DNA of 64,000 nucleotides, taken from Spinacia oleracea. Lineage: Eukaryota > Streptophyta > Magnoliopsida > Caryophyllales > Amaranthaceae. Below, in pieces: positions 11,373-23,560 of the stretch. The notes beneath the pieces are model-generated. The model was not told the origin of the DNA. It made no database searches and saw nothing but the letters and a program-made list of their open reading frames with translations. The stretch lies in the NCBI RefSeq assembly GCF_020520425.1, contig NC_079492.1, positions 103,389,157 through 103,453,156 on the forward strand, in the 5' to 3' direction. A program made the translations under genes and the position numbers. Within the stretch, counting starts at the first letter, position 1. Every line of letters starts with the position of its first letter.

Positions 11373-11960
11373 TTACTGGACTGCACAATCTACAACTAAT
11401 TCGGTTAACAGAACCATCAATACTCCTCTAGAAAAGGAAATGAGCCTGCAACAATTCTTAATGTGATATTTTTCAACTCCATAAGCCATCTTTTTACCAG
11501 ACATTAAGTACCTGTTTATCTGCATTTCTCCAGCATCAGAGGCAACTGTAGGAAAGTTGCTTAACCATATAACCTCACATCCAGTTTCCGATCCAGCAAC
11601 AGTACACTTAGACATTTCATAAGCTACATAATCTCCATCCGGTTGAACATAAGAAGGAATTAAAACTCGCAAAGCAACTCAAGAATTTTAGTAACAACTT
11701 CTGCAAATTGTCGTCCTGTCTCTTATCTTTGTAAGAAGTAGAAGACATGAACATTCAGCAATCAACTTTTTGTAACCAAATCTCAAGGCTTTCTGTAACC
11801 CATAGTTTAAGGCCTCTGCTTCGATGTATTCCTTACTGCGCCCAAACACCGCCTGCAGTGGCTCCCACATAACACCAAACACAGCCAACTCGCCATCCGA
11901 ACCCCAAATACAGTATCCATAAGAAGTCAGGCCACCATATGTATTTAGCTTCCGCCAGAA
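11373..11960 (-). pseudogene. RNase H-like (RVT_3 type) domain fragment
   Basis: The minus strand reads YGYCIWGSDGELAVFGVMWE, then YIEAEALNYGLQKALRFGYK, KLIAECSC and IRDRTTICRS. After a frame change near 11688 it continues with DYVAYEMSKCTVAGSE and VIWLSNFP. The order (a Gly-rich first strand, an EAEA helix, KLIAE(C/S), then an AHE-like AYEM motif and a WL..P tail) is that of the plant RNase H-like domain that ends many LINE and standalone proteins. The frame change, and Cys where the catalytic Asp of the E-S-D motif is expected, indicate a decayed copy. Its parent (LINE tail or a host gene) cannot be decided here. Confidence 0.6.
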
Positions 11961-13374
11961 AGGAGGTGGAATTCTCCAGCAGGACCTGGGCCTGTCAACC
12001 CACCAGACAGTGTCACAAACACAAAATCCATCAAAATTAAAATCCTTAAATTCTACTCCATTTTATATAAATCTGCAACAACTTTATTTAATAATATTAC
12101 TGCATGTTTGCATTACATGTCAACAATGGCCCGGCATGAAAATACTCTATTCAAAATGCATTCTAGCTACTCAGCCCTACTCAGTCTAAAAGTCAGGCCA
12201 TTCACCCCTAACTATAGTTATGCCTTCAGAGATTTTACGGCAAATCATCTCACGTAGCCACTTATTGATCTTAATCTGATTTTTATGCATCGAACTGAAA
12301 CTTCTGATTTCTAATTAATTATACCAAATTTCAACACCTAGCAATTTTCTTTAATCTTCAGCAATACTTTACCGAATTTTCAATTTGTTTCTTGAGCAAC
12401 TCATAGAAATTCCATATGAATCAAACTAATTAATCAACTATTTACATCACATAACATATTCTTTTAACATTCCATGATTATGCAATAACCTAACCACAGA
12501 TAAGGTTATCATCTCCACCAACCACATTACCAAAAAATATTACAAGCCTAAATCAAAAATCCTAAATAGACAGTTGATAAAATAACCTAGAACTGTGGGA
12601 GGAGATATAAAAGACTCGTCTGGGATTGCTATTCAGCCTATTCTAATGAGATCATACTTTGTCAAGCTTGGTGACCACTCCTTAAACTTGTGTCGCCGCC
12701 TAAAATCAAACCAAACTAAGGGTAAAGGTTTTATGTGTCTTTGGATCATATGTACCTGCATCATGCCATCTACAATGCAAGAGTGTGTAATTTGATGCAC
12801 TCATGTACTGCAAATCCAGAGGATTCTTGCACTGTTGTAGCATGACTAAATAAAAAATCCAATCATGATTAAATGGACATAGTACTTTGTATTATACATA
12901 CTTTCAGGAACACAGCAATCAGTCAGCACCTTGCATTCTTGGACACCGACAGATATCAGGATAATGCACATTACAAGCAATATTAATATCCACCAAAAGT
13001 GCGCTTAATTTGCAGATTGCAGAAGGCTACCAATTTTACTCAACATATACATGGATATATGCAACGGTTTGAGAATCAATCAAATTTAAAATAAGTAAAA
13101 AAAGAATCGTCAAGTGCCCACATTCTAGTCAGACTACCAAATAGCTAACATGGATATCCGATATAAAATGCAGAGTTCAAGTAATCTGAAGAGAGAATAA
13201 TGGTTCTTGATGATACATGAACACATAATATATGAAATCCAAGCTAAAAAAAAAAATCCACCTCACCTTGAATAGAATATGCTGTCAGGCCTTGCCGGAG
13301 AATCCAACAAATTATCAGGAATTTGGTCTCCCACTGTCAAACAATTCAAGCTTGATGCCATCATCTGAAAATAT

Positions 13375-13850
13375 CATCCAAGAAATCCTACCCTTTCTAC
13401 TTGATAGCCAAGGGATACAGCAATATCATATCAACGAACTTTAAAACTATTCTACTTTGTCCGTTCTGAAAGCTAAGCAAAGCACTGAAACTTAGCATAC
13501 GACGCTGATATGAAGCAAGTCAAACAATCACCTTCCAAGCTAATATTGGAGATAAATGGTGCTTTAAAGTAATACAGAAACTTGAAGAGAAACATCTAGT
13601 GTTCAATAGACAAAAACTAAATCAATGCAATAGATGTTGGACCATCAGAGTAATCCGACTTGCAATCTTTCTTCATCAATGGTAAAGCAACAGATGAAAT
13701 TCCCCAACACACTCAAATCAAACAAGAGAGCATCAATGGCCCTACATCTTCGTAGAAACTCGCCGCCCTTCCTTGCGACACCTCATCCGACCACCCAAGA
13801 CCTACCGAAACTCTACCAATTTCAGCAACATACATCAAAATCCTAAATCA
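13375..13850. repeat. Duplicated segment, copy 1
   Basis: Nearly identical, in direct orientation, to about 15282-15758. Both run from TCCAAGAAATCCTACCC through CATACGACGCTGATATGAAG to CTCTACCAATTTCAGCAACA. A few substitutions and small indels separate the copies (for example GCTAAGCAAAG against GCTAATCAAAG, and a missing ATCAATGCAATAG in copy 2). The spacing is about 1.9 kb. Confidence 0.9.
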
Positions 13851-13940
13851 AAATCAAAATAAAGAACCTAAATCAAAATCCTAAAATAAAAAACCTAAAT
13901 CAAAATCCTAAATCAAAAACCTAAAATAAAAAACCTAAAT
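13845..13940. repeat. CCTAAATCAAAA-type simple repeat
   Basis: Imperfect tandem units alternating CCTAAATCAAAAT and CCTAAAATAAAAAA. A related array follows duplicated copy 2 at about 15745-15850. It resembles plant telomere CCCTAAA only superficially. Confidence 0.8.
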
Positions 13941-14587
13941 CATCTCACGTCATTTGTCCACATATGATTGACTATATACATACAACCATTGCATTATGAG
14001 AACAGGGCATCATGCATGGACAGAAAGTGTCACCAAGTGTCTGTAACCCAATAAGGCATACAATATAACAAAAACCAATTAATATTCAGATTCTCCCAAA
14101 AAAAAGCAACAGTTTGTTTCTCGGGATATAAGCCCTCAAAAGAAAACAACGTGTCTTTTGTAGTTACAAGGCAAAGTTTTCTGATATGCATAAAGAGCAA
14201 GATATTTTCATGTCCTAAATCGTAAACAGATTCAAGCAATTTGACTATGGTCATAATGGCTTCAATCAACCTCAGAACTTTCAGATAAGTGAGTCACTCA
14301 TGCTCTAACACCAATGTCAGCACAGGACCTGGTAATCATGTATTCATGCAAACATTTTACTATACCAAACTTCCTTAATTATTTCAGATTTAATCCCAAT
14401 CCACAAAACAGATTACTCTATTAGTGTTATTAAAAGCTGTATACCATAAGTTTAAGCTACACCCAGAATACATTCCACCAACCAGGATGAGCTGTTGTTC
14501 TAACGATGCCAAAAAAATCATGAAAAAAACTACACAGTAAACCATCTGGCAGCTGCAAATTTTGAAACTACTCAAGCAAGTGCTTCA

Positions 14588-15184
14588 CTAATTGTAAATT
14601 TTGGAGGAAAATATACGAACCTCTGCACAGGAAACATCTTTATGGCTTGTGATGGAACATGTGGCCTGGGATATTTTGTGCAAATTCAAATCTCCACCTG
14701 TAACCACGCGATTCTCCCGAGAGCTTGCAGTAATATTATCCAAAACCCCTTTTCCCTTTGAAAAGAAGTTTGAGGTCTCGCCATCATGACAAACTTCACC
14801 AGACTGCATGTTCCGCTTGGATTTGAGGTCTAGCCGCTCAATCATTCGTGCAACACCAGCTATGCTAGAGGTCATCTCTCGCTGAACTCCTTTACTCAGC
14901 TCCTTAACAGAGCTATTGCGCGCAAGAAGCTTTTCCCTAAAACCTTGGGTACCTTTTGAAATTGAATCCTTGTATCTGCAAGCAAAAAGGAGCAAGAAAA
15001 TACAACTCAAGACGGTTGGGAAAAATTTATCGCGGTTCAAAACAAAAATACATTGTAGCGCCAGGTCCTACATGTTTACCTGGCTGAGGCTGCTGAAAAT
15101 TTGGATTTAATTGACTTTGAAAAGGCAAGCAGCTCTGATGAATTTGGTCTCTGAGTACAGTCGGGTGATTGGCTTAGAAAGGGT
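14588..15184 (-). pseudogene. Two exons of an unrecognised plant gene
   Basis: Exon 15184-15080 (35 codons; preceded by TTTCAG, followed by GTAAAC) reads SELLAFSKSIKSKFSAASAR. It joins in phase, with the split Arg codon AG/A, to an exon starting at 14975 after CTTGCAG that reads YKDSISKGTQGFREKLLARN, then SVKELSKGVQRE and MIERLDLKSKR. The frame stays open to a stop at 14588, with a possible GTTCGT donor near 14616. The regular charged pattern suggests helices or a coiled coil. I do not recognise the family. No start, promoter or downstream exon was found, so it is either part of a gene disrupted by insertions or a captured fragment. Confidence 0.5.
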
Positions 15185-15281
15185 CTGAAATTTGGAAATT
15201 GGACTTAATAAGTGAGAAAGTAATCAGTTGAACGAATAAGAATGTTGGTCTAGTCTCAAACTCCCACAGAGAATTGAATTT

Positions 15282-15758
15282 ATCCAAGAAATCCTACCCT
15301 TTCTACTTGATAGCTAAGGGATACAGCAATATCATATCAACGAACTTTAAAAAAACTATTCTACTTTGTCCGTTCTGAAAGCTAATCAAAGCACTGAAAC
15401 TTAGCATACGACGCTGATATGAAGCAAGTCAAACAATCACCATCCAAGCTAATATTGGAGATAAATGGTGCTTTAAAGTAATACAGAAACTTGAAGAGAA
15501 ACATCTAGGGTTCAATAGACAAAAACTAAATGATGTTGGACCATCAGAGTAATCCGACTTGCAATCTTTCTTCATCAATGGTAAAGCAACAGATGAAAAT
15601 TCCCCAACACACTCAAATCAAACAAGAGAGCATCAATGGCCCTACATCTTCGTAGAAACTCGCCGCCCTTCCTTGCGACACCTCATCCGACCACCCAAGA
15701 CCAACCGAAACTCTACCAATTTCAGCAACATACATCAAAATCCTAAATCAAAATCAAA
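15282..15758. repeat. Duplicated segment, copy 2
   Basis: Direct-orientation partner of about 13375-13850, followed by its own CCTAAATCAAAA array to about 15850. The phrase CTCTACCAATTTCAGCAACA appears a third time at about 15859. Confidence 0.9.
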
Positions 15759-15869
15759 ATAAAGAACCTAAATCAAAATCCTAAAATAAAAAACCTAAAT
15801 CAAAATCCTAAATCAAAATCCTAAATCAAAAACCTAAATCAAAATTAAAATTAAAAAACTCTACCAATT

Positions 15870-16157
15870 TCAGCAACATAAATCAATTTCAATTAGTAAC
15901 ATTTCGCAACATAAAATGAGCACGGAAAATCGAGAGAAGAGAGAATAACAAACCTCTACTCTTCGCTGCCCTACCCCGTCGGCCACCATTATTCGGTCTA
16001 CAGAAGGAGAAGGAACGCTCATCAACGTCGGCAAGGAGGTGACGGAGACGGTGGTTGAGGTTGAGACGGCTTGGCTGGTGAGTTTTAGGAAAGGAGGTTG
16101 GGCGTCATTACTGAGGGAGAGGAGAATAGAAAGCAGCTGGCAAAGGTAAGAGGTTAA
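15870..16157 (-). other. Possible first-exon region truncated by the Harbinger insertion
   Basis: On the minus strand a Ser/Thr/Pro-rich frame is open from the Harbinger edge (16157) through MSVPSPSVDR and MVADGVGQRRVE to a possible donor AGAG/GTTTGT near 15955. The other side of the insertion (53559 onward) has a TATAAAA on the same strand. Together they could be the 5' end of the gene whose exons lie at 15.18-14.6 kb. No homologous protein is recognised. Confidence 0.3.
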
Positions 16158-16169
16158 GAGCACCACCAT

Positions 16170-16738
16170 TGGTAAGTCACTACCCTATTTACTCACAATC
16201 ATACATGATCTTATCTCTCTTCCACATCATCATTCACATCACTTTCCACTATCTTGAGTCACTATTATGAGTCACCTCATTTATTTTTCTTCAATGGTGA
16301 GGTTGCCCACCACTCTCTCACCTAATTTTATCAATACCCCACCATTTATTCTCTCTCTTATGTATTACTAATTATTTTTAGTTATTGAGCTTACATAATT
16401 AATTAATAAAACTAATAACATCGTTAATTATTATTTTTTTAATTAAAACATTTTATTATGTAAGCTATTTAATTTATTTATTTTGAATTCGAAATGAAAA
16501 TTAAAATAACATAAAATTAGATCACATAATTTATAAAACAACGAAATGCATAAACATTTAAAATACAATCTACATCAACAACGACTATGGTCTTCGTAAT
16601 CTTTTCATTCGTTGCCGAAACGACCCCGTATATGCTCAACCAAGTCATTTTTTAATGCAATATGGGTCTCCCTATCACGAACATTATTTCTGTTCGCCAT
16701 ATAACCACTTAAATTGAGCCTATCCAATCGTCCATTTC
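16170..16738. other. Harbinger 3' non-coding region
   Basis: AT-rich DNA between the left terminal repeat and the transposase stop. No gene seen. It carries subterminal CACC/GGTGAG motifs shared with the right end. Confidence 0.6.
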
Positions 16739-17566
16739 TCACGGTCCGTTTGATGATCCAACTACATTTTGAGGTTGATCATTGATAAATTCCGATGCAT
16801 CGTAATGCAAATATCCATCTCGCTCATCTTCGACAATCATATTGTGCATGATAATAAATGCCATTACGATTTTCCATAAAATTTCAGTCGACCAAGCTAG
16901 ACCTGGTTGACGTATTATTGCAAATCGAGCTTGTAACACTCCAAAGGCACGTTCAACGTCCTTTCGGTAACTCTCTTGCTTCTTGGTAAATAATTTGTGC
17001 TTACCGGTTTGTGGATGTTTGATTGCTGGGATAAATGTTGCCCACTTTGGATAGATACCGTCGGTAAGATAATATCCCATATTGTATGTATTTCCATTGA
17101 CATTGAAGCTAACATCTGGAGCTCTACCCTCACAAATATCAGAGAACACCGGCGACCGCTGGAGGACATTTATATCATTACAAGAACCTGGTGTACCAAA
17201 GAAAGCATGCCATATCCACAAGTCTTGTGAAGCAACAGCCTCTAAGATTATAGTCGCTGTTTTACTTCTCCCTTGATACATTCCTTTCCATGCACGTGAA
17301 CAATTTTTCCACTCCCAGTGCATGCAATCAATGCTTCCCGTCATGCCAGGAAATCCACGAATATGACTTTCCCGGAGGAGTCGCTCAGTATCCGTAGTAT
17401 TCGCCCTCCTCAAGTACTCCGGTCCAAATACAGAGACGACCCCTTCAACAAAGTGAGAGAGACATTCCCTTGCAGTACTTGACGCGAGTTTAAGATATTC
17501 GTCAACTGCATCGGCTGATGTACCGTATGCTAACATTCGAATTGCTGCAGTGCATTTTTGGAGGGG

Positions 17567-17571
17567 GGATG
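17567..17571. repeat. Target site duplication of LTR element A (left)
   Basis: GGATG, repeated at 40352-40356 on the other side of the element. It lies within the transposase codons for Ala-Ser. Confidence 0.95.
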
Positions 17572-18966
17572 TGTTAGGTTATGATTCATATGACAAAACA
17601 TAAATCATGCGGAAAAACCATAAATCCAGGAAAGCATATTATTTACATATAATCATTTAGCAACGTTTAGATGCATACACTTTGTTGCGTGCCTTCCCTA
17701 GCTGCGCCCGAACCGAACAAGAACAAGTCTTTAGGACTCCAAGTGTCGTCCCTCCGTAGATAGTCCACCGCACGTCCGGATCCGCCTTAAGCTTGACCAA
17801 CTAGAATCGCCCTTAAGGTACTTAGAATTTTCGGCTAGTATAGGCAATTGTATGACTGAATTTTGCTCTCAAAAATCACTTTGAATACTTGAATACTCTA
17901 TGTAAAATAATGACCCTAGGCCTTTATTTATAGAGGTATGGAAAGGGAATTGTAATCCTATTAGGATACGAATTAATTATACTAGAATCCTAATAGAATT
18001 CTTATTTAATTAATTCATCCTTTTAGTTTTAGGAATTTAATCATTAGTCGAAACCTGATAGCTTTAGGATTCGTATAGCACACCAACACACACGCACGCA
18101 CAGCAGCCCACGAGGGGCGCCATGCGCGCGCGCGCAGCCCACGAGCTCGCAGCCCATTGCCACAAGCCCACACGCTGCCGCAGCCTTGGCGCGCGCTGGG
18201 CCTGCCTTGCGGTGGGCCTGGCGCAGCCTTGGCTGGTGCGTTTGTGGCGCGCTGGCTTGCTGGGCGATGGCCCGGCTTCGTGCTGGGCCTTCGTCTGGCA
18301 GGCCTCGTCCGATGCTAATTCGTATGATACGCTTCCGATTAATTTCCCGATTCCGGAATTCATTTCCGATACGAACAATATTTAATATTTCCGATTCCGG
18401 AATTAATTTCCGTTTCGAACAAATATTTAATATTTCCGTTTCCGGAATTATTTTCCGATTCCGATAATATTTCCGATTCTGGCAATATTTCCGTTTCCGG
18501 CAATATTTCCGATTCCGGCAATATTTCCATTTCCGATAATATTTTCCGATACGTACCATGTTTCCGTTTCCGGCAACATCTACGACTTGGATAATATTCA
18601 TATTTCCGATACGATCCATATTTCCGTTTCCGGCAATATCATTGTTTCCGGAGCATTCATTTCTTGCCTGTGACGATCTCAGCTCCCACTGAAACCAAGA
18701 TCCGTCGATTCCGAATATCCATAGATGGAGTATTTAATGCCATTAAATACTTGATCCGTTTACGTACTATTTGTGTGACCCTACGGGTTCAGTCAAGAGT
18801 AAGCTGTGGATTAATATCATTAATTCCACTTGAACTGAAGCGGCCTCTAGCTAGGCATTCAGCTCACTTGATCTCACTGAATTATTAACTTGTTAATTAA
18901 TACTGAACCGCACTTATTAGACTTAACATAGAATGCATACTTGGACCAAGGGCATTATTTCCTCCA
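17572..18966 (-). repeat. 3' LTR of element A
   Basis: 1,395 bp, beginning TGTTAGGTTATGATTC and ending TTTCCTCCA on the plus strand. It contains an array of CCGGAAACGGAAATA-like units (about 18330-18660), a GC-rich block (18100-18310) and, on the minus strand, a TATA box CTATAAATAAAGG near 17920. Confidence 0.95.
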
Positions 18967-21235
18967 GTCTCCCACTTGTCCTTAGGGACAAGTGTGCATT
19001 TCCTGATTCCTTTGTCGCTCGATGCTTGCTCTTGAACATAAGGTAAGAGTTGTCATCCTTATTATGTCCAGAGGTGTTCCTCGGTTTCAGAGTTCAACTG
19101 ATCAAATAAACAGATAATCATAGCCTATGATTCATCCGAGCACGGCCATGCATTTCACAGTTTCTAGCTCTCCGAGTGGCCTTGTACAACTTTTAAGCAT
19201 CTCATCCCGATTTATGGGAGGACAATCCCAATCTTGCGATCTTGAGATTAGACTTCGTTTGATAGGTGATTACCTGAGCGTTGCCTTTATAGCCTCCTTT
19301 TACGGTGCGACGGTTGGTCAACGTCAAAGCAACCAGTTCTCAAACAAGTAATCTCAAATCACTCAGGTATTGAGGATTTAGTGTCTAATAATTTTAATTA
19401 AATTTACTTATGACAGATTTTCATCTCTTACAGTAAAGTTTCATAGGTCTTGTCCGATACTAGTCTTCCCAAAGTAAGTATCTATGCAAATGATTATGAC
19501 ATTGCCATGTCCACATAGTTCAAGAAACAGAACTACTAGTCATCTTGCATTCTAATCGTCTAACGTTTTCTATGCGTCCAATTTTATAGAAAACTCCGAC
19601 TAGGGACCATTTTCAACCTTTGACATTCAAGTTCACTTGATAGACATTTCTTAGTCACAGGACTGGTCCTGATAGTCTATCTTGAATATATCGTCAAATT
19701 GAAGGGACTCATCATTTAATACTAAACCAAGATTAAATGGAATATGAAAATACATTTCATATATGATAAATGTTCAACCCCATTGTTTTACAACCATGGG
19801 CCTCAAACCCATCTTTAAAACAGTTCATGGAATTCAAAGCTATGCTTGATTGCCAGTGCTACAACGTGAGTGTTGCTTCTCACTTGTTGCATAGGTTTAG
19901 TTATCACGCTTTGCCAATCTTAACATCCTTTTCATCGAATGTTCTTCGAGATATGATGATAAGAACTTTTGAGTATGTTTATTTTGTAATCTAGTCTTTC
20001 TTGCTACATTAGTGGTTCTACGCATTTTGCAATGAAGAACCATTAAGTCAACAGACATGTGATCTTCCCAAGTTCAATGAAGAACTCATATAAACAACTC
20101 TATTTTATTGCTTCTTAGGCAATAATTACTTTTACTTCAACTGTATAGGTTGCTAGTGATGCTCTGTTTGGATCTACTTATCCAAGCAGTTCACAGATAT
20201 GTGGAAGACTCTCCAACTATATCTTAGAACATAGAAATTATTATTTTAATTTCCCACGCAACAACTCATGGTCTTCAATCCATGTTGCCATTTCAAAACA
20301 CGATGCTGTTTAGCTCGTCCTTGTCAATGGTTAACTCCAAAGGGTCTTGCTTGATCCTTTGCCAGTGTTTATGCGTGTAGCATCAATATTTAGCATATCT
20401 TTATTTCCTTGAATCAAGAACTATTCCTATGTACCTTTTCAAGTGCCATAAGTATTCTTGATTTCAATCTAGTTGATCTTCACTTAGATCAATAGAGATT
20501 GGTATATGTTCGTCATGCCTAAAGTCATACGATACGTTTTTGGCGATCCTCATATTATATCATACATGATAAATTCTTTTGCAGAATAATTCCCAATTTA
20601 ATTCTATTCATGTAACTTTAGCTCATTCAATTTCAGTAGATACTGAATCCAGCTAAATTCTTTGATATATAATATAGGTTAAGAATCTCACTTAGATCCT
20701 TTGATGTTTAACTTAGTAAATGCTTATACATAGTTCAAACATTCATTACTTAGATTTATTCATATGGATCGAATATCTCCAATGGAGTCTTTCGTGTTTG
20801 ATTTAGTAAATGCCATTACTTAATCTAAAACATTAATATAAGATCTTTGTAAATAGATCTTAAACCCAGTATGTACTAAGTTTCGCCTTGGTCCATCATT
20901 GATGAATAATTTCAAATCTAAGTCATTAGCATTTGAATGTTATTTCACCATAGAGAGATATGTGTGTGATACACATAGGACCAATTAAGTTTTATGTACT
21001 CCCACTAAATTTCTTATATATCTATAAGAATCATGTACATTTTATGAAACTAAAATACTTATTAGCTTCACTAAAATACAATTCCAATTCCCAATTGCTT
21101 GCTTAAATCTGTACTTAGATTCTATAAGCTAGCTTTCTTTTTCAAGCATTTATTTGGATCCACAAATCCTATGACATACCATGTACATAGTTTATTCCAA
21201 CATTTGATTGAGGAATACGTTTTGTCATCCAATTG

Positions 21236-21448
21236 CTATATGTACCAATATGCAATCATTGCTTGAATTATAGACTTGAGCATTACGATTATGCATGAGG
21301 TTTCAACACAATCCATGCCATGAATTTTCTTGTAACCTTTAGCAACTAATCTATCTTTGTGTGTGAACACAATTCCATGTTTGATGGTTTTTATCCTTAA
21401 AACAAACTTGCAACCAATAGGTGTGAAACTATTCTTGCAAATCAACAA
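21236..21448 (-). pseudogene. Copia reverse transcriptase remnant (element A)
   Basis: A 70-codon stretch with IGCKFVLRIK, then RLVAKGYKKIHGMDCVETSC and MLKSIIQ. It corresponds to the N-terminal side of the Ty1/Copia RT domain (the GCKWVFKIK and KARLVAKGY region). The frame ends before the YVDD active site, which is not found downstream. The same remnant, slightly longer, lies in copy B at 48208-48534. It shows the family descends from a Copia element that lost its coding region. Confidence 0.8.
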
Positions 21449-22898
21449 AATTTCAATTTTGTCATCAAAACATTGAGTATGTTTTATGGCCTCTAACCAT
21501 TTAAAACATTGAGTCTATATATGGCCTCTAACCATTTTAGGGAATCTGGGTTTCGTCATGGCTTTCTTACAGGTCACAAACTCATTAATCTTCATGATAA
21601 TAGTTTGACTGTAAGTTGTAGGTTTCTTCACTATCTAATAGAAGAATTGCATAGTTTCAGTGACTTGAACTCTATGCCTACTTGGGTATGGAACATCAAA
21701 CAATAGAATATCAATAGCCACTTGAAAGTCCTTTGAATATTCTGTTCTCCTTGAAGCACTTGTAAAGTCTTCTAAGAGATGTCTATTCTTTAAAAGCCAC
21801 TTCTAAAGTCCTTAAAGAATACGTGTTCGGATTTTCTAAAGAACTTCGAAAAGCCTCCGGAATGTCCGTTTATGTTTGTTGTTCGCCTCGAAGACTTTCG
21901 AAGTCTATTTTCTCCCACTTGTCATTTTGGAAACGAATCTCCAAAAGGACATTATTTCGAGCAAACAAACATTATGTTCTCAAAAATTCGTGGTAGAAAC
22001 AATACCCTTGTGTCTCATTTGAATAAATCACAATGAAACATATATCTATACTTGGGCCTTAGTTTGTCGAATAACAAACACTAAGCTCCCACTGAGTTTT
22101 GCAACTCTCTAGATATATTTTATGAAAAGTTATTCTGAAATTACTTTTCAATAGCTTTGACGAATTTGGTTTAGTTTGGTGGTAGTTGAGCATTTTGTTT
22201 TAGAAATTATAGGAAAAGTCTTTATGATTCATCATTGATCGAATCAAGTACTAATTGACTTCGATCATTCCAACGTAGATATGCCATATCTTATGGACCT
22301 AGATTGTGAAATTACAACACACAATCATTGATGATCATATTTGGTCTCAAGTAATCATCAACATGATCTAACCTAGATCTTTATGATTTCTTGCCAAGTG
22401 GATTTTATACTTCTGAATCTTTGAACTAGCCAAACAAATTCAACTTATATCACATTTGAGTAAATAAACCTATATTTACTCAAATCCATGTGAAATAATA
22501 AAGTCATAAAATCTTTCTTTAGCTTTGAACTCTATTATCTAGGCGTTCTAACAATAGTTCAAATCTAGTGTTACTTTCAACAAGTAAGACTAGTTGTCTT
22601 AAATTGATTTAGAAATCAATGAACTTTCAAAAGTCCATCAAAATAGAGCTTTTGAATGTTAACTTATTGATATGGTCTAAGCAACAATGCCAAAGATTAG
22701 TGGAACTCAAATCAAGGGGTTGATTTGAACCTAGTAAAGTTCTTTAAAGAGTTGTTTGTTTTAATCAAGCATATTGACTCATCCCGTAAATGACCATTTC
22801 ATTCAAATAAACAAACAAACAAGCATTGTTTTTGTTCTTCTGAATGTGAGTCTTTCTGTGTTTGAAGCAGAAATTTAGGTATGCTGATTATGGAACAA

Positions 22899-22903
22899 AA
22901 TAG
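22899..22903. repeat. Target site duplication of the Athila element (left)
   Basis: AATAG, repeated at 35303-35307. The undisturbed site is seen in sister copy B near 46738. Confidence 0.95.
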
Positions 22904-23179
22904 TGATATGTGCGTTTTATATAATATTTTCACCCCCGTCCCTTAGTACTTTCATGCGTCAAATGAGCTCCTAGGAGCCATTTTAGTACTAATCTGTGTA
23001 TTTTAGTGTGCCGTGAGTTTCAGGAATACTTAGTGAGAAATTGGTCTTGTTAGGCCCGTTTCTTGATGATTTAGGCCACTACAGGATCCCGAGGGAGTTC
23101 GGGACGACTTTTGTCGACTTACGGGAGCCCTGGATGTTCATGATCGAGCCCCGGAAGTTAGACTAGGTGTTGTGGACGA

Positions 23180-23485
23180 AGGGCGGATCACTTAGCCCTC
23201 CGCCCGGTGGATTGCCCCTCGCCCATCGGGCGAGCAAGCAGAGGAACAGTTCGTCAGAGGGCGCCCGACGGGCGGAGTTTCGCCCGGTGCCCACCGGGCG
23301 CCCATCAGAAGCAGCAGCAGAAGAAATCGCCCTCCGCCCGACGGGCGAGAGCCGCCCGACCGGGCGCGCGGAGAAGGTTTTCAGAAAGTCGCCCTACGCC
23401 CGTCGGGCAGCCCTGCGCCCGTCGGGCGGACTTCGAGCTTTACGCCCGTCGGGCGGAGAGCCGCCCGACCGGGCGATGACAACCC
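23180..23485. repeat. GC-rich palindrome array in U3 (5' LTR)
   Basis: Repeated CGCCCGACGGGCG, CGCCCGTCGGGCG and CGCCCGACCGGGCG units, each self-complementary, in a setting that is otherwise AT-rich. They lie about 70 bp upstream of the TATA box. The open frames across it (127 and 90 codons) are a by-product of the repeat composition. Confidence 0.9.
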
Positions 23486-23552
23486 AAGGCGCTGTGAGCG
23501 CGCGTCCTTCTTTATTTTTTTCCGGTTTTTTTCTTATGTTTTTAGGCTAAAC

Positions 23553-23560
23553 TATAAATA
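23553..23560 (+). promoter_or_regulatory. TATA box of the Athila 5' LTR
   Basis: TATAAATA downstream of the GC-rich array. The identical box lies at 34469-34476 in the 3' LTR. It probably marks the U3/R promoter for the genomic RNA. Confidence 0.7.

Larger units (their letters stand above)
11961..14587. other. Non-coding stretch including first copy of a duplicated segment
   Basis: No supported coding region. It contains duplicated segment copy 1 (about 13375-13850) followed by a CCTAAATCAAAA-type simple repeat to about 13940. The remainder could be intronic to the minus-strand exons at 14.6-15.2 kb. Confidence 0.5.
18967..22903 (-). other. Interior of element A, 3' half
   Basis: AT-rich DNA with purine tract complement GTCTCCCACTTGTCC at 18967. 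There is no intact coding region. It is collinear, in inverted orientation, with about 46740-50751 of copy B. The only protein similarity is the Copia RT remnant at 21236-21448. Confidence 0.8.

Noticed and set aside
13845..15850. Interstitial telomere repeats
   Set aside because: The units are CCTAAATCAAAA-like rather than CCCTAAA, so they are ordinary simple repeats.
18044..18619. A 191-codon frame across the LTR of element A (also in the other three LTRs of A and B)
   Set aside because: It is a translation of the CGGAAA repeat array plus a GC-rich block; the Asn/Arg/Lys/Tyr repeats follow the DNA repeat and no start context or domain supports it.
18664..18888. A 74-codon frame present in all four LTRs of A and B
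   Set aside because: Conservation is explained by LTR identity; it lacks domain similarity and is antisense or out of context in half the copies.
23167..23550. Frames of 127 and 90 codons in the Athila LTR, and 30006-30896 in the spacer
   Set aside because: They are readings of the CGCCCG palindrome array (repeated ARRA/RPTG words) and are not conserved as protein between frames.
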